62,073 nt of DNA from Chlorobiota bacterium (GTDB lineage: Bacteria > Bacteroidota > Ignavibacteria > OLB7), in contig JAEUSP010000020.1 of NCBI GenBank assembly GCA_016788565.1, positions 1-62,073 on the forward strand, written 5' to 3'. The notes below the pieces were generated by a model that had not been told where the DNA came from, ran no database searches, and was given only the letters and a program-made list of their open reading frames with translations. This document shows, in pieces, positions 18,263-25,222 of the stretch. The position numbers and the translations under genes were made by a program. The number at the start of each line of letters is the position of its first letter. Within the stretch, counting starts at the first letter, position 1.

Positions 18263-18274
18263 AAATACCAGCAA

Positions 18275-19111
18275 TTAATGAAGAGCGTAGGTTATTGGCA
18301 GCGACATCCAAAGCCCTATTGGCTTGCCATCTTGTACCGCTGGCCGGAATCTCAGATTTCCAATCGCTTCTTTTGCACTCTCTTCAAATAATGGGTGGTC
18401 GGATTCCTCGGTGACCATTTTTTGGGGATACCCATTCGCATCTACATAAACCCGTATTGTTGCTTTTCCTTGTAGGCCAATGCGTTGAGCAGTTTCAGGA
18501 TATTGGACTACGCAGCGCAAATAATTCTCGTCAAACATTGGCTCGCTTTCAACAGGAACGAAGACAAAAGAATCGCGGTCTTTTTTTGCTTCATCCGCCG
18601 GTGGATTGCTACTGTCATCGGATTGCTTCATCGGCGGAGGGGTAGCCACCGCACGCTCAGTCAGCCGATACTCCCAACGCAATTCAGGGTTGAACACGTC
18701 GGCGTAGGTTCCTCGAATAATTGCAGCATAATCTCCTTTCGGCACACCGTCAGTGCCTACTGGTTCCAGCACAAATGCAACCCGAAGAGTGAATTTATTT
18801 GGCAGCATAAAACTCATCCGGCCTATCCCCGCCTTCACTGCTGCCGACAGCAACGAGTCATCCGACTTCTCTATGGCTATCTCTTTAACCTTCCCCATTC
18901 CCCCCAATGTAATCGTTGCCTCCACTACTCCTTCCAGTTTTTTATCCAGCATCTCCTGCGTGTACCAAATATTTTTGATCAGCTCACATTGACTGGGTGC
19001 CAAGGTTTGAGCTTGTGCGGTAAAGGAGGTCATCACTGCCAAGAGTGCCAGCAGCAACGCCGATTGTATACTCCCCTCGAAAGTGGTTTGCGACAAAACC
19101 CGCGCTGTCAT
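18275..19111 (-). CDS. Exported TonB C-terminal domain protein
   Basis: 278 residues from an ATG at 19111. A hydrophobic stretch (QSALLLALLAVMTSFTAQAQ) is a likely signal peptide. The C-terminal 85 residues are a typical TonB_C domain (YPETAQRIGLQGKATIRVYVDANGYPQKM...AIGNLRFRPAVQDGKPIGLWMSLPITY). Residues about 45-125 look like a second, degenerate copy (LEGVVEATITLGGMGKVKEIAIEKS). The proximal membrane anchor and Pro-rich region of real TonB are absent, so this is not a standard energy transducer; a periplasmic or surface role is likely. Odd point: the start codon and first residues lie inside a MITE-like repeat (19067-19182); a TTG at 19096-19094 is an alternative start, also inside the repeat. 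Confidence 0.65.
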   Translation of the reverse strand: MTARVLSQTTFEGSIQSALLLALLAVMTSFTAQAQTLAPSQCELIKNIWYTQEMLDKKLEGVVEATITLGGMGKVKEIAIEKSDDSLLSAAVKAGIGRMSFMLPNKFTLRVAFVLEPVGTDGVPKGDYAAIIRGTYADVFNPELRWEYRLTERAVATPPPMKQSDDSSNPPADEAKKDRDSFVFVPVESEPMFDENYLRCVVQYPETAQRIGLQGKATIRVYVDANGYPQKMVTEESDHPLFEESAKEAIGNLRFRPAVQDGKPIGLWMSLPITYALH

Positions 19112-19182
19112 TCCCGCGAAAGCGGGAATCCATACCACACCTGGCTGAGTAGAGTTTCGCAATTCAATTTGCGCCGAGTATA
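19067..19182. repeat. MITE-like palindromic element, copy A
   Basis: 116 bp bounded by TATACTC (19067-19073) and GAGTATA (19176-19182), with subterminal TGGTTTGCGA and TTTCGCAA arms and a central GTCATTCCCGCG-AAAGCGGGAATC palindrome. Three other copies occur at 19851, 41295 and 59457. It overlaps the start of the TonB-domain gene. Confidence 0.9.
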
Positions 19183-19212
19183 GATGTGGAAATGCCATTG
19201 GAGTGCTGTTTG

Positions 19213-19779
19213 CTATTTGCTCTGCATAAGTTTTTGAAGTTGCAAGATCACGTAGTGAAAGATCACGGAGTGGATGCTTTCGGCGGTGCACATATCGTTC
19301 AGCGGAACGTGAACACGCTCGTGGACTATCTCCATCAATTTCCCGCCGCCGAAGCCTGTTACGCCAATGGTTTTTACTCCATTCTGGTTGGCGTATTCGA
19401 TTGCACGAAGAATGTTCGGACTGTTGCCAGAACCGGAAATTGCAACCAGCAGATCGCCCGGTTGGCAGAAGGTGCGTAATTGCTGAACAAAGATTTGCTC
19501 GTAGCCTTCGTCGTTCCCCAACGCGGAAATAAATGCCACGTTGTCGGTCAGCGACATGGCGCGGATACGGCGGTCGCTGCTTAAATCGGGGCAAGTACCT
19601 TTGGCAAGGTCCTGTGCAAAATGGCTGGCGTTGGCAGCCGAACCGCCATTGCCAATCACAAACACCGTTGCCCTGCGCTGAAAGGCATCAAATAAGCTAT
19701 CAACAAGCTGGCTCACCTGCGTTTGATCCACAGACTCCAGCGCGTTCTGTGTGTAGGTTAGATATTCGGAGAAATTCAT
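19213..19779 (-). CDS. gmhA: Second phosphoheptose isomerase (GmhA-like, SIS domain)
   Basis: 188 residues from the ATG at 19779. SIS fold with the sugar-phosphate loop VIGNGGSAANASHFAQDL (41-58), SGSGNSPN (115-122) and a C-terminal His pair (H170, H175). At the position of the catalytic Glu of GmhA (ATELM in the first copy) this protein has Asp57 (AQDLAKG), a form I associate with GmhA-like enzymes in GDP-heptose clusters. It stands with hddA and hddC, so it probably makes D-glycero-D-manno-heptose 7-phosphate for GDP-heptose. A frame open back to 19860 translates the repeat array upstream and is not a real extension. Confidence 0.8.
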   Translation of the reverse strand: MNFSEYLTYTQNALESVDQTQVSQLVDSLFDAFQRRATVFVIGNGGSAANASHFAQDLAKGTCPDLSSDRRIRAMSLTDNVAFISALGNDEGYEQIFVQQLRTFCQPGDLLVAISGSGNSPNILRAIEYANQNGVKTIGVTGFGGGKLMEIVHERVHVPLNDMCTAESIHSVIFHYVILQLQKLMQSK

Positions 19780-19784
19780 GGTCA

Positions 19785-19848
19785 GGAATCGGTTGTCGGG
19801 AATCGGTTGTCGGAAATCGGTTGTCGGAAATCGGTTGTCGGGAATCTG
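19785..19848. repeat. 14-bp tandem repeat array upstream of the second gmhA
   Basis: Four to five copies of the unit GTTGTCGGRAATCG, the reverse complement of the 2551-2650 unit, ending five bases before the gmhA start codon at 19779 on the minus strand. A single decayed unit is also visible at about 19976-20007. Confidence 0.88.
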
Positions 19849-19850
19849 AC

Positions 19851-19966
19851 TATACTCCAAACAGAGTGGTTTGCGAAAAACTCAATCACTGTCATTCCCG
19901 CGAAAGCGGGAATCCATAGCGAACCTAGCTGAGTAGAATTTCGCAAACCAATTTGCGCCGAGTATA
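19851..19966. repeat. MITE-like palindromic element, copy B
   Basis: 116 bp from TATACTC (19851-19857) to GAGTATA (19960-19966), with TGGTTTGCGAAA and TTTCGCAAACCA arms pairing perfectly and the central CCCGCGAAAGCGGG hairpin. It is the best-preserved copy. It lies between hddA and the second gmhA, directly behind the 14-bp array. Confidence 0.92.
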
Positions 19967-20042
19967 ATGACTTTTATCGGTTGTTGGGAATCGGTTTTGG
20001 ATAATCGTGAGATCAGCTTCCCGCTCATTATCAATTATCAAT

Positions 20043-21032
20043 TTACTTCCAGCTATACCGCTCTTGGTTAAACATCACCTTGCTTCCGTGCGATTCTAAC
20101 ATGAACGGCATTTCGCGGTAATTGGATAGAGCCTCGCGCAAGTTATCCTGGTTGGAACGACGGCAGTAGGTCATTAAAAAACCACCGCCACCAGCCCCGG
20201 ATATTTTCCCCCCCGAAGCCCCGCCACGGATTGCGGCTTCGTACATGGAGTCAATTTCGGAGTTGGTAACGCCGCTGGCTAATTGTTTTTTCAATTCCCA
20301 GTTGCGATGAAGGATTTCCCCTATTTCGTCGAAATTACCAGCATACAAGGCTTCGCGGGTTTGGAATGCCAACGCTTTTATTTGATCGTGCGCTTCGATG
20401 GTTGAGATTATTTTTTCGCGCTGCTCGGTTAAAATGCTGGATGCTTGGCGGACGATGTTCGTGAAAAACAGCAGGATATTGCTCCCGAACCGCCGCTTGG
20501 CTGCCGGGGGAATCGCAATTCGTTCCACCCCAACGGAGCCGTCTATCCGAAATTCAAAAGCGCACAGCCCGCCATACGCAGCAATGTATTGGTCTTGCTT
20601 CCCGATGGGGCGGCCTAAAATTTCAATCTCAATTTTGCAGGCTTCTTGGGCCAATCGTTCCGGCCCAACTTGCTCACCTTGATATTGATAAAATGCGTTC
20701 AGCAAGCCAACGGTTAGGCTGGAAGAAGAACCCAAACCAGAACCTTCCGATGGAATATCGGCCATCATCGCAACTTCAAACCCGGGGGGCATTCCGGTTA
20801 GCCGGGCAGCTTCGCGAACAAGGTCATGCTGGATTTCATCAATCGAATCCACAATCTCCTTTTTTGAATAATCCACATAAATTTTGTCGTCGTAGCGCGC
20901 CTTGACGATCACATAAATGAATTTATCAATGGCTGTGGAAACAACGTAGCCGCCACGCTGGCTGTAATAATCGGGAAGGTCGCAGCCGCCACCAGCAATG
21001 CTGATACGAAGCGGTGTTTGTGTTATGAGCAT
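20043..21032 (-). CDS. hddA: D-glycero-alpha-D-manno-heptose 7-phosphate kinase
   Basis: 329 residues. A GHMP kinase that phosphorylates heptose 7-phosphate at C1 on the way to GDP-D-glycero-alpha-D-manno-heptose. Motif 1 is RISIAGGGCDLPDYY (9-23), the ATP-binding GHMP loop is PSEGSGLGSSSS (94-105), and motif 3 is KISGAGGGGFLMTYC near residue 280. The AGGGCDLP form is typical of HddA rather than galactokinase or mevalonate kinase. It lies between gmhA and hddC. A 14-bp repeat array abuts the start codon. The phosphatase gmhB, needed between kinase and guanylyltransferase, is absent from the window. Confidence 0.87.
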   Translation of the reverse strand: MLITQTPLRISIAGGGCDLPDYYSQRGGYVVSTAIDKFIYVIVKARYDDKIYVDYSKKEIVDSIDEIQHDLVREAARLTGMPPGFEVAMMADIPSEGSGLGSSSSLTVGLLNAFYQYQGEQVGPERLAQEACKIEIEILGRPIGKQDQYIAAYGGLCAFEFRIDGSVGVERIAIPPAAKRRFGSNILLFFTNIVRQASSILTEQREKIISTIEAHDQIKALAFQTREALYAGNFDEIGEILHRNWELKKQLASGVTNSEIDSMYEAAIRGGASGGKISGAGGGGFLMTYCRRSNQDNLREALSNYREMPFMLESHGSKVMFNQERYSWK

Positions 21033-21039
21033 TTTTTTT

Positions 21040-21106
21040 CGGGAGTCGGGAATCGGTTGTCGGGGGTCGGTTGTCGGGAGTCGGTTGTCGGTTGTCGGTT
21101 GTCGGT
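21040..21106. repeat. 14-bp tandem repeat array upstream of hddA
   Basis: About five copies of GTTGTCGGGARTCG with shortened 7-bp units at the distal end (GTTGTCG three times). It starts eight bases before the hddA start codon (21032, minus strand) and ends near the hddC stop. Confidence 0.88.
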
Positions 21107-21120
21107 GAAGAGGGACTGAG

Positions 21121-21822
21121 CTACTGGGCCAGACTCCATTCTTTTTCTGCTTGCTGCAAACTTTGGTGGGTGCCGATGTCCCGAAGGTAGCCGCTGATTT
21201 CAGTGCCGTTCATCTTTCCGATTAAGCGTGGCATCACGTGGCCGCCAAAATCGAATGGAGCCGGGAGCGTTGGCTGCAAATACTCCAACAACTCTGGCCG
21301 CCCAACAAATACCCCCGCCGAGGCCAATTCGCCGCGTGGATTTTTCGGCTTTTCCTCAAACCCAATAATTATACCGTCTGCGTCCAGTTCGGCAATTCCA
21401 CAATTTTGGGGATTTTCCGGGCGGAATAATCCAACGGTTAATGGAGTTGGATTCCGCTGGTTGAAATTTTTCAGTGCCGTCAAATTCACGTTCGTCAGGT
21501 TGTCGGCATAGAGTATGAAGAATTGCTCCTGGCCGTGAAAAAAGCCCCGGTTTGCGTAGATAGTTCCAGCACTTCCCAGCAACTCTTCCTCGTGCACAAG
21601 GCTGATCTGCACGCTTCCCCGATACGCCGCCGCAAAATCGCGAACCTGGCTGGGGAGGTGATGGATATTGACCAACACACGGCGCACGCCGTGCTGTTCT
21701 AAAAGGTCCATCCACCACGCCAACAACGGTTTCCCATGAATTGGGATCAAGCATTTGGTGACGGTGTCGGTGATAGGACGAAGCCGCGTCCCCAAGCCGG
21801 CAGCAAGCAACAGAGCGTTCAT
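21121..21822 (-). CDS. hddC: Heptose 1-phosphate guanylyltransferase (HddC-like nucleotidyltransferase)
   Basis: 233 residues of the NTP_transferase family. The nucleotide-binding motif LLLAAGLGTRLRPITDTVTK at the N-terminus, LYADNLTNV (metal-binding Asp) and GFEEKPKNP are clear. Linkage to hddA and gmhA makes heptose-1-phosphate the probable substrate and GDP-heptose the product; family similarity alone would also allow other sugar-1-phosphates. It is 93 nt downstream of the SDR gene of the E1/acyltransferase operon. Confidence 0.75.
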   Translation of the reverse strand: MNALLLAAGLGTRLRPITDTVTKCLIPIHGKPLLAWWMDLLEQHGVRRVLVNIHHLPSQVRDFAAAYRGSVQISLVHEEELLGSAGTIYANRGFFHGQEQFFILYADNLTNVNLTALKNFNQRNPTPLTVGLFRPENPQNCGIAELDADGIIIGFEEKPKNPRGELASAGVFVGRPELLEYLQPTLPAPFDFGGHVMPRLIGKMNGTEISGYLRDIGTHQSLQQAEKEWSLAQ

Positions 21823-21915
21823 AGAAGTACGGAAATTGCTGCGAGTATAAGGGTGCGGCAGAATTTGTTGGGTGAAAAGGTATTTCCTTGCTGGGGCGGC
21901 GGCTGGCGGCGGTGG

Positions 21916-23034
21916 CTACTTATTGATGCTTTGCACCACATTCATCCCTTTCATTGTTTTTTCTGCGTGGTCAAGAATCTGCTGCAAATCGCTTTGGCCT
22001 TGCAGATATTCCACGTACTCCCTGACGGAGTCGTGGGGGGTGCGCCGGGGCTGCCAACCAAGCGATTGCAGCTTGGCGGTGTCCGAGCAAGCGTTGCGGG
22101 TATCGCCAAACCGGAACTGGCCGGGGATGTTCGGCTGAAGCTCCTGCTTCCCAAAAGCCCCCGCCACAATCCTATCGAACTCGGCAACGGTGTAGGCTTT
22201 CCCCCCGCCAACATTCAAAACTTGGTAATCGGTTCGCGGATCGTGCAAGGCAAGGATATTGGCATCAACAACATCGTGGATATTGACAAAGTCTCGATGC
22301 TGCTGGCCATCTTCGTACAACGTTGGGGCGCGCCCCAGCAGGTAGTGCAGGCAAAAAATGCGGCAAGCGCCGGAGTAGGCGTTGTAGAAGGATTGCCGCG
22401 CACCTTGAACGATGGAGTAGCGAAGCGCGGTGGAGGGAATGCCGTAGCGCAACCCAAACCGCATCGCCTGCTGTTCCTGCGAGTGCTTGCTGAGGGCGTA
22501 GGCGTTGGGGGGATTCACATGGTCTTCGGCGGTCCACTGCCATTGCAGCGGCGCGCCAGTTTCATCAACCCAATCCCACTGGCCACGTTGCAACTGCTCA
22601 ATGGGCCGCAGTGTTGGCGCGATAATTTGGCCATCCTGCCGAAGGTATCGTCCCTCCCCTTGCACAAACTGCGATGATGCCACCACCACTTTTTTTACCG
22701 GCAATCGTTCGCCAACGATCAACTCATACAGCAGCGCGGTGGAGACAGCGTTGACGTGAAAGAAGGTGGAGAAATCGTTCAGATAATCTTGGTAGGCGGC
22801 AAGGTGATAGACCGCATCAGCCCCGCGCAACGCACGCAGCAGCGCGTCGCGGTCGCGGGCATCGGCGTGGATGAACTGGATGGCGGGGTCCAGATATTCC
22901 GGCTTCCCTTTGGTGTGAACTGGCTTCTGCAAATTATCCAGCACCCGAACGTGATAGCCCAACGCCAGCAACCGGTCGGCCGTGTGCGAGCCGATAAATC
23001 CTGCACCGCCAATGATTAAAATAGTCCCGCTCAT
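21916..23034 (-). CDS. NAD(P)-dependent sugar epimerase/dehydratase (extended SDR)
   Basis: 372 residues. Rossmann motif IIGGAGFIGSH (7-17), DARD (58-61), YHLAA (76-80), and the catalytic pair Y179-ALS-K183 with S120/S121 identify an active extended SDR of the NDP-sugar epimerase type. Its start overlaps the stop of the lipoyl-acyltransferase gene by 4 nt (ATGA, 23031-23034), so it belongs to the same translational unit as the E1 subunits. It may make the sugar that the acyltransferase modifies (inference). Substrate not identifiable from sequence. Confidence 0.8.
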   Translation of the reverse strand: MSGTILIIGGAGFIGSHTADRLLALGYHVRVLDNLQKPVHTKGKPEYLDPAIQFIHADARDRDALLRALRGADAVYHLAAYQDYLNDFSTFFHVNAVSTALLYELIVGERLPVKKVVVASSQFVQGEGRYLRQDGQIIAPTLRPIEQLQRGQWDWVDETGAPLQWQWTAEDHVNPPNAYALSKHSQEQQAMRFGLRYGIPSTALRYSIVQGARQSFYNAYSGACRIFCLHYLLGRAPTLYEDGQQHRDFVNIHDVVDANILALHDPRTDYQVLNVGGGKAYTVAEFDRIVAGAFGKQELQPNIPGQFRFGDTRNACSDTAKLQSLGWQPRRTPHDSVREYVEYLQGQSDLQQILDHAEKTMKGMNVVQSINK

Positions 23035-24209
23035 CGCTTTACCTTTTTTTGGCGGATTGCGTAATTCAGTTTTGATTTCAGCACCGATTCTGCGGGGACA
23101 TCGCTCCAGAGAATGCAGCCGGAACCGACCACCGAATCGTGGCCAACCGTGATGTGCGGCTCAATAAAAATCCCGGTTCCGAACCGCGCCCGGTCGCCGA
23201 TGTTCGCGCGGCTAGAGGTAATCACCCCCGGCCCAAAACTGCAATGATTCCCCAACGTGCTGTGGTGTTCGATGCTGCAATACGCGCTCAGGAAATTATT
23301 ATTTCCCACCGTTGCGCATGGCCCAATTTGGCAAAATGCCAGGATCACATTTCCGGCTCCGATGGCTGCGTTTATTCCCACTTGTGCGCTTGGGTGAACC
23401 ACGTTGGCAAAGGGGATTCCGGCGGCGCTCCATTCATCAAAAATGCGCTGGCGGAAGGGGATGCTGGTGCTGACGGAGATAACAACTCCATCGGCCTGAT
23501 TTTGCTGGATCATCTGCTTCACATGGGTGGCATCCACCGGCCCAACAACCGGAACGCCAGCAACGCTTCGCCCGTGCAGCGTGGCGTTATCATCAACAAT
23601 GGCCACGGCGTGTTGGCCGGGAATTTTGGCCAGCGCATCCAGAATCTGCACCGCACCTTCGCCGCCGCCAACAATCACCAACCGCTGAACACGCCCTGCC
23701 GGGTAAGGGTCGTTCACAAGATCACGCACCGCTGCCGTTACCGAAATTGGCTTGGCGGATTGCTCCGCAAGAAATTGGTGAACATCAGCTTCGGTAATTT
23801 TTTTCCCCGGAAAAACCGCCGCCACTTGCTGAATTTCAATCCCCTGCTGGCGCGCCACCATTTCGGCTTTCATTGTCCACGATGCGGCTGCATCGCCCTC
23901 GGCTTGTGGCAGAATTACGGGCGCAGATACTGACGCAATAAAAGCCAGAATTTCTTCGGCGCTGGTTGGGGTGTCGCAGATTGCCGCAACCGGTTCCCCC
24001 ACGGCAAGCTCACCCCCGGTTTCAGCAAGGAAGGTGATCCATCCATCATGGGTGGCTTCAATATCAAAAATGCTTTTTGTGGTTTCGGCAACGCAAATCA
24101 CCTCACCTTTTCGGACTTGTTCACCGGGTTGTTTGGCAATTTCAACAATGATGGCGGTGGTGTCGTTGGCCCCCATCTGCGGAAGCGGAATTGGATGAAT
24201 TGCGGTCAC
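23031..24209 (-). CDS. Lipoyl domain - E3/E1-binding domain - PglD/NeuD-type sugar acyltransferase fusion
   Basis: 392 residues from a GTG at 24209 that overlaps the E1-beta stop (GTGA). Domains in order: a biotinyl/lipoyl domain (about 1-80) with the modifiable lysine K45 in AETTKSIFDIEA; a Pro/Ala-containing linker (81-111); a peripheral subunit-binding domain (112-148; VARQQGIEIQQVAAVFPGKKITEADVHQFL, close to the E2 consensus ending G-K-I-T-x-x-D-V); then a PglD/NeuD-type acyltransferase with a small Rossmann domain (173-268; LVIVGGGEGAVQI, AIVDDNAT) and a left-handed beta-helix of hexapeptide repeats (271-375). His315/His316 in CSIEHHSTLG sit where PglD has its catalytic histidine. The E2 catalytic domain with its HxxxDG motif is absent. 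I know of no described enzyme with this layout. Inferred job: take an acyl group from E1 on the lipoyl arm and pass it to an amino sugar. Confidence 0.85.
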   Translation of the reverse strand: MTAIHPIPLPQMGANDTTAIIVEIAKQPGEQVRKGEVICVAETTKSIFDIEATHDGWITFLAETGGELAVGEPVAAICDTPTSAEEILAFIASVSAPVILPQAEGDAAASWTMKAEMVARQQGIEIQQVAAVFPGKKITEADVHQFLAEQSAKPISVTAAVRDLVNDPYPAGRVQRLVIVGGGEGAVQILDALAKIPGQHAVAIVDDNATLHGRSVAGVPVVGPVDATHVKQMIQQNQADGVVISVSTSIPFRQRIFDEWSAAGIPFANVVHPSAQVGINAAIGAGNVILAFCQIGPCATVGNNNFLSAYCSIEHHSTLGNHCSFGPGVITSSRANIGDRARFGTGIFIEPHITVGHDSVVGSGCILWSDVPAESVLKSKLNYAIRQKKVKR

Positions 24210-25222
24210 GAAAAAACCTTCAGGATTGCGTTCAGGATTGTGGTTTCGGAGACAAGGACTTCGTCTTCTAATTGTTTGGCTGCGGGGATCACCGTTGGCA
24301 ACGCCCCCACGCGAACGATCGGGCAAGCCAGCTTCCCCATGCACGATTCGTACAGCCGTGCGGCAAACTCGGCTCCCCAACCGTTGCTGGTGGTTCCTTC
24401 TTCGGCAATCACCACGCGCCCCGAATTGGCGGCGGCAGCGGCAAACGGGGCAATCGGTGGAAGCGGGCTAAGGCTTGCCGGAATCAGTGCCTCCAGGCGA
24501 ATTTCTTCGTCGGAAAGGCGTTGCAGCAGCGATGGAAGAAATCGGCTGATCCCACCGTTAGTGATGAGAGTAACATCGGGAGAATTTCCCGCGCCGAAAT
24601 TACGGAGCCGGACGGTGGGATACTCTGCTTCAGCATCCAGAAACTCATGCTGAAGAGTGGCGGTGGAATGGAGTTGCTGGCGGAGCGGATAAAGGAGTTT
24701 GTTCTCGATAAACACCACCGGTTGGGCGGAAGCAATGGCCGCACGAAGCGATTTCCCAGCATCGTGAAAGATGCTGGGGGCAACAACCGAAAGGTGAGGC
24801 ACGCCGCAAAACATCCGCTCCAGCGATTGGCTGTGAGTTGGCCCATAGCCCCGGCCCCCCCCCATCGGTGTCCGCACCACCAGCGGCAGCGTCACCCGCC
24901 CGTTGTACATGGCGGGGAATTTTGCAGCGTGGTTGATAAGCTGGTCGGCAGCAAGGGTGATAAAATCGCCGAACATCAGTTCGGCAACCGGGCGCATCCC
25001 CCGCAAGGCCAAGCCGTTCGCCATCCCAACAATGCTCCCCTCGCAAATCGGTGTTGTGAACACACGCTGCGGGAACGCAGTGGATAACCCTTTGGTGACT
25101 TTGAACGCGCCGCCATAGGGGTCCAGAATATCTTCGCCGAACACCACAACCGCGCTGTCGTCGGCCATCGCATTATGCAGCGCGCCACGCAGCGACTCCA
25201 CGTTGGTCAGCATCTGGCTCAT
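24206..25222 (-). CDS. 2-oxoacid dehydrogenase E1 component, beta subunit
   Basis: 338 residues. Transketolase-type beta subunit of a thiamine-diphosphate 2-oxoacid dehydrogenase (pyruvate/acetoin/branched-chain family). Visible: VVFGEDILDPYGGAFKVT, the conserved Glu in TPICEGSIVGMANGLAL that activates the cofactor, the RTPMGGGRGYGPTHSQSLE loop, and a C-terminal transketolase_C domain with LITNGG and VVIAEEGTTSNGWGAEF. It overlaps E1-alpha by 4 nt upstream and the fused acyltransferase by 4 nt downstream. A run of nine G encodes the Gly-Gly-Gly of the conserved loop (24855-24863 as C on the plus strand). Confidence 0.92.
   Translation of the reverse strand: MSQMLTNVESLRGALHNAMADDSAVVVFGEDILDPYGGAFKVTKGLSTAFPQRVFTTPICEGSIVGMANGLALRGMRPVAELMFGDFITLAADQLINHAAKFPAMYNGRVTLPLVVRTPMGGGRGYGPTHSQSLERMFCGVPHLSVVAPSIFHDAGKSLRAAIASAQPVVFIENKLLYPLRQQLHSTATLQHEFLDAEAEYPTVRLRNFGAGNSPDVTLITNGGISRFLPSLLQRLSDEEIRLEALIPASLSPLPPIAPFAAAAANSGRVVIAEEGTTSNGWGAEFAARLYESCMGKLACPIVRVGALPTVIPAAKQLEDEVLVSETTILNAILKVFS

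Noticed and set aside
18263-18274. Bidirectional terminator between hemC and the TonB-domain gene
   Set aside because: The 12-bp gap has no inverted repeat or T tract.
19112-19594. N-terminal extension of the TonB-domain gene back to 19594
   Set aside because: The extension would be antisense to gmhA and has Arg/Cys-rich composition; the signal peptide starts much later.
21736-22677. A 313-codon plus-strand frame opposite hddC and the SDR gene
   Set aside because: Antisense shadow of genes with clear catalytic motifs; composition not protein-like.
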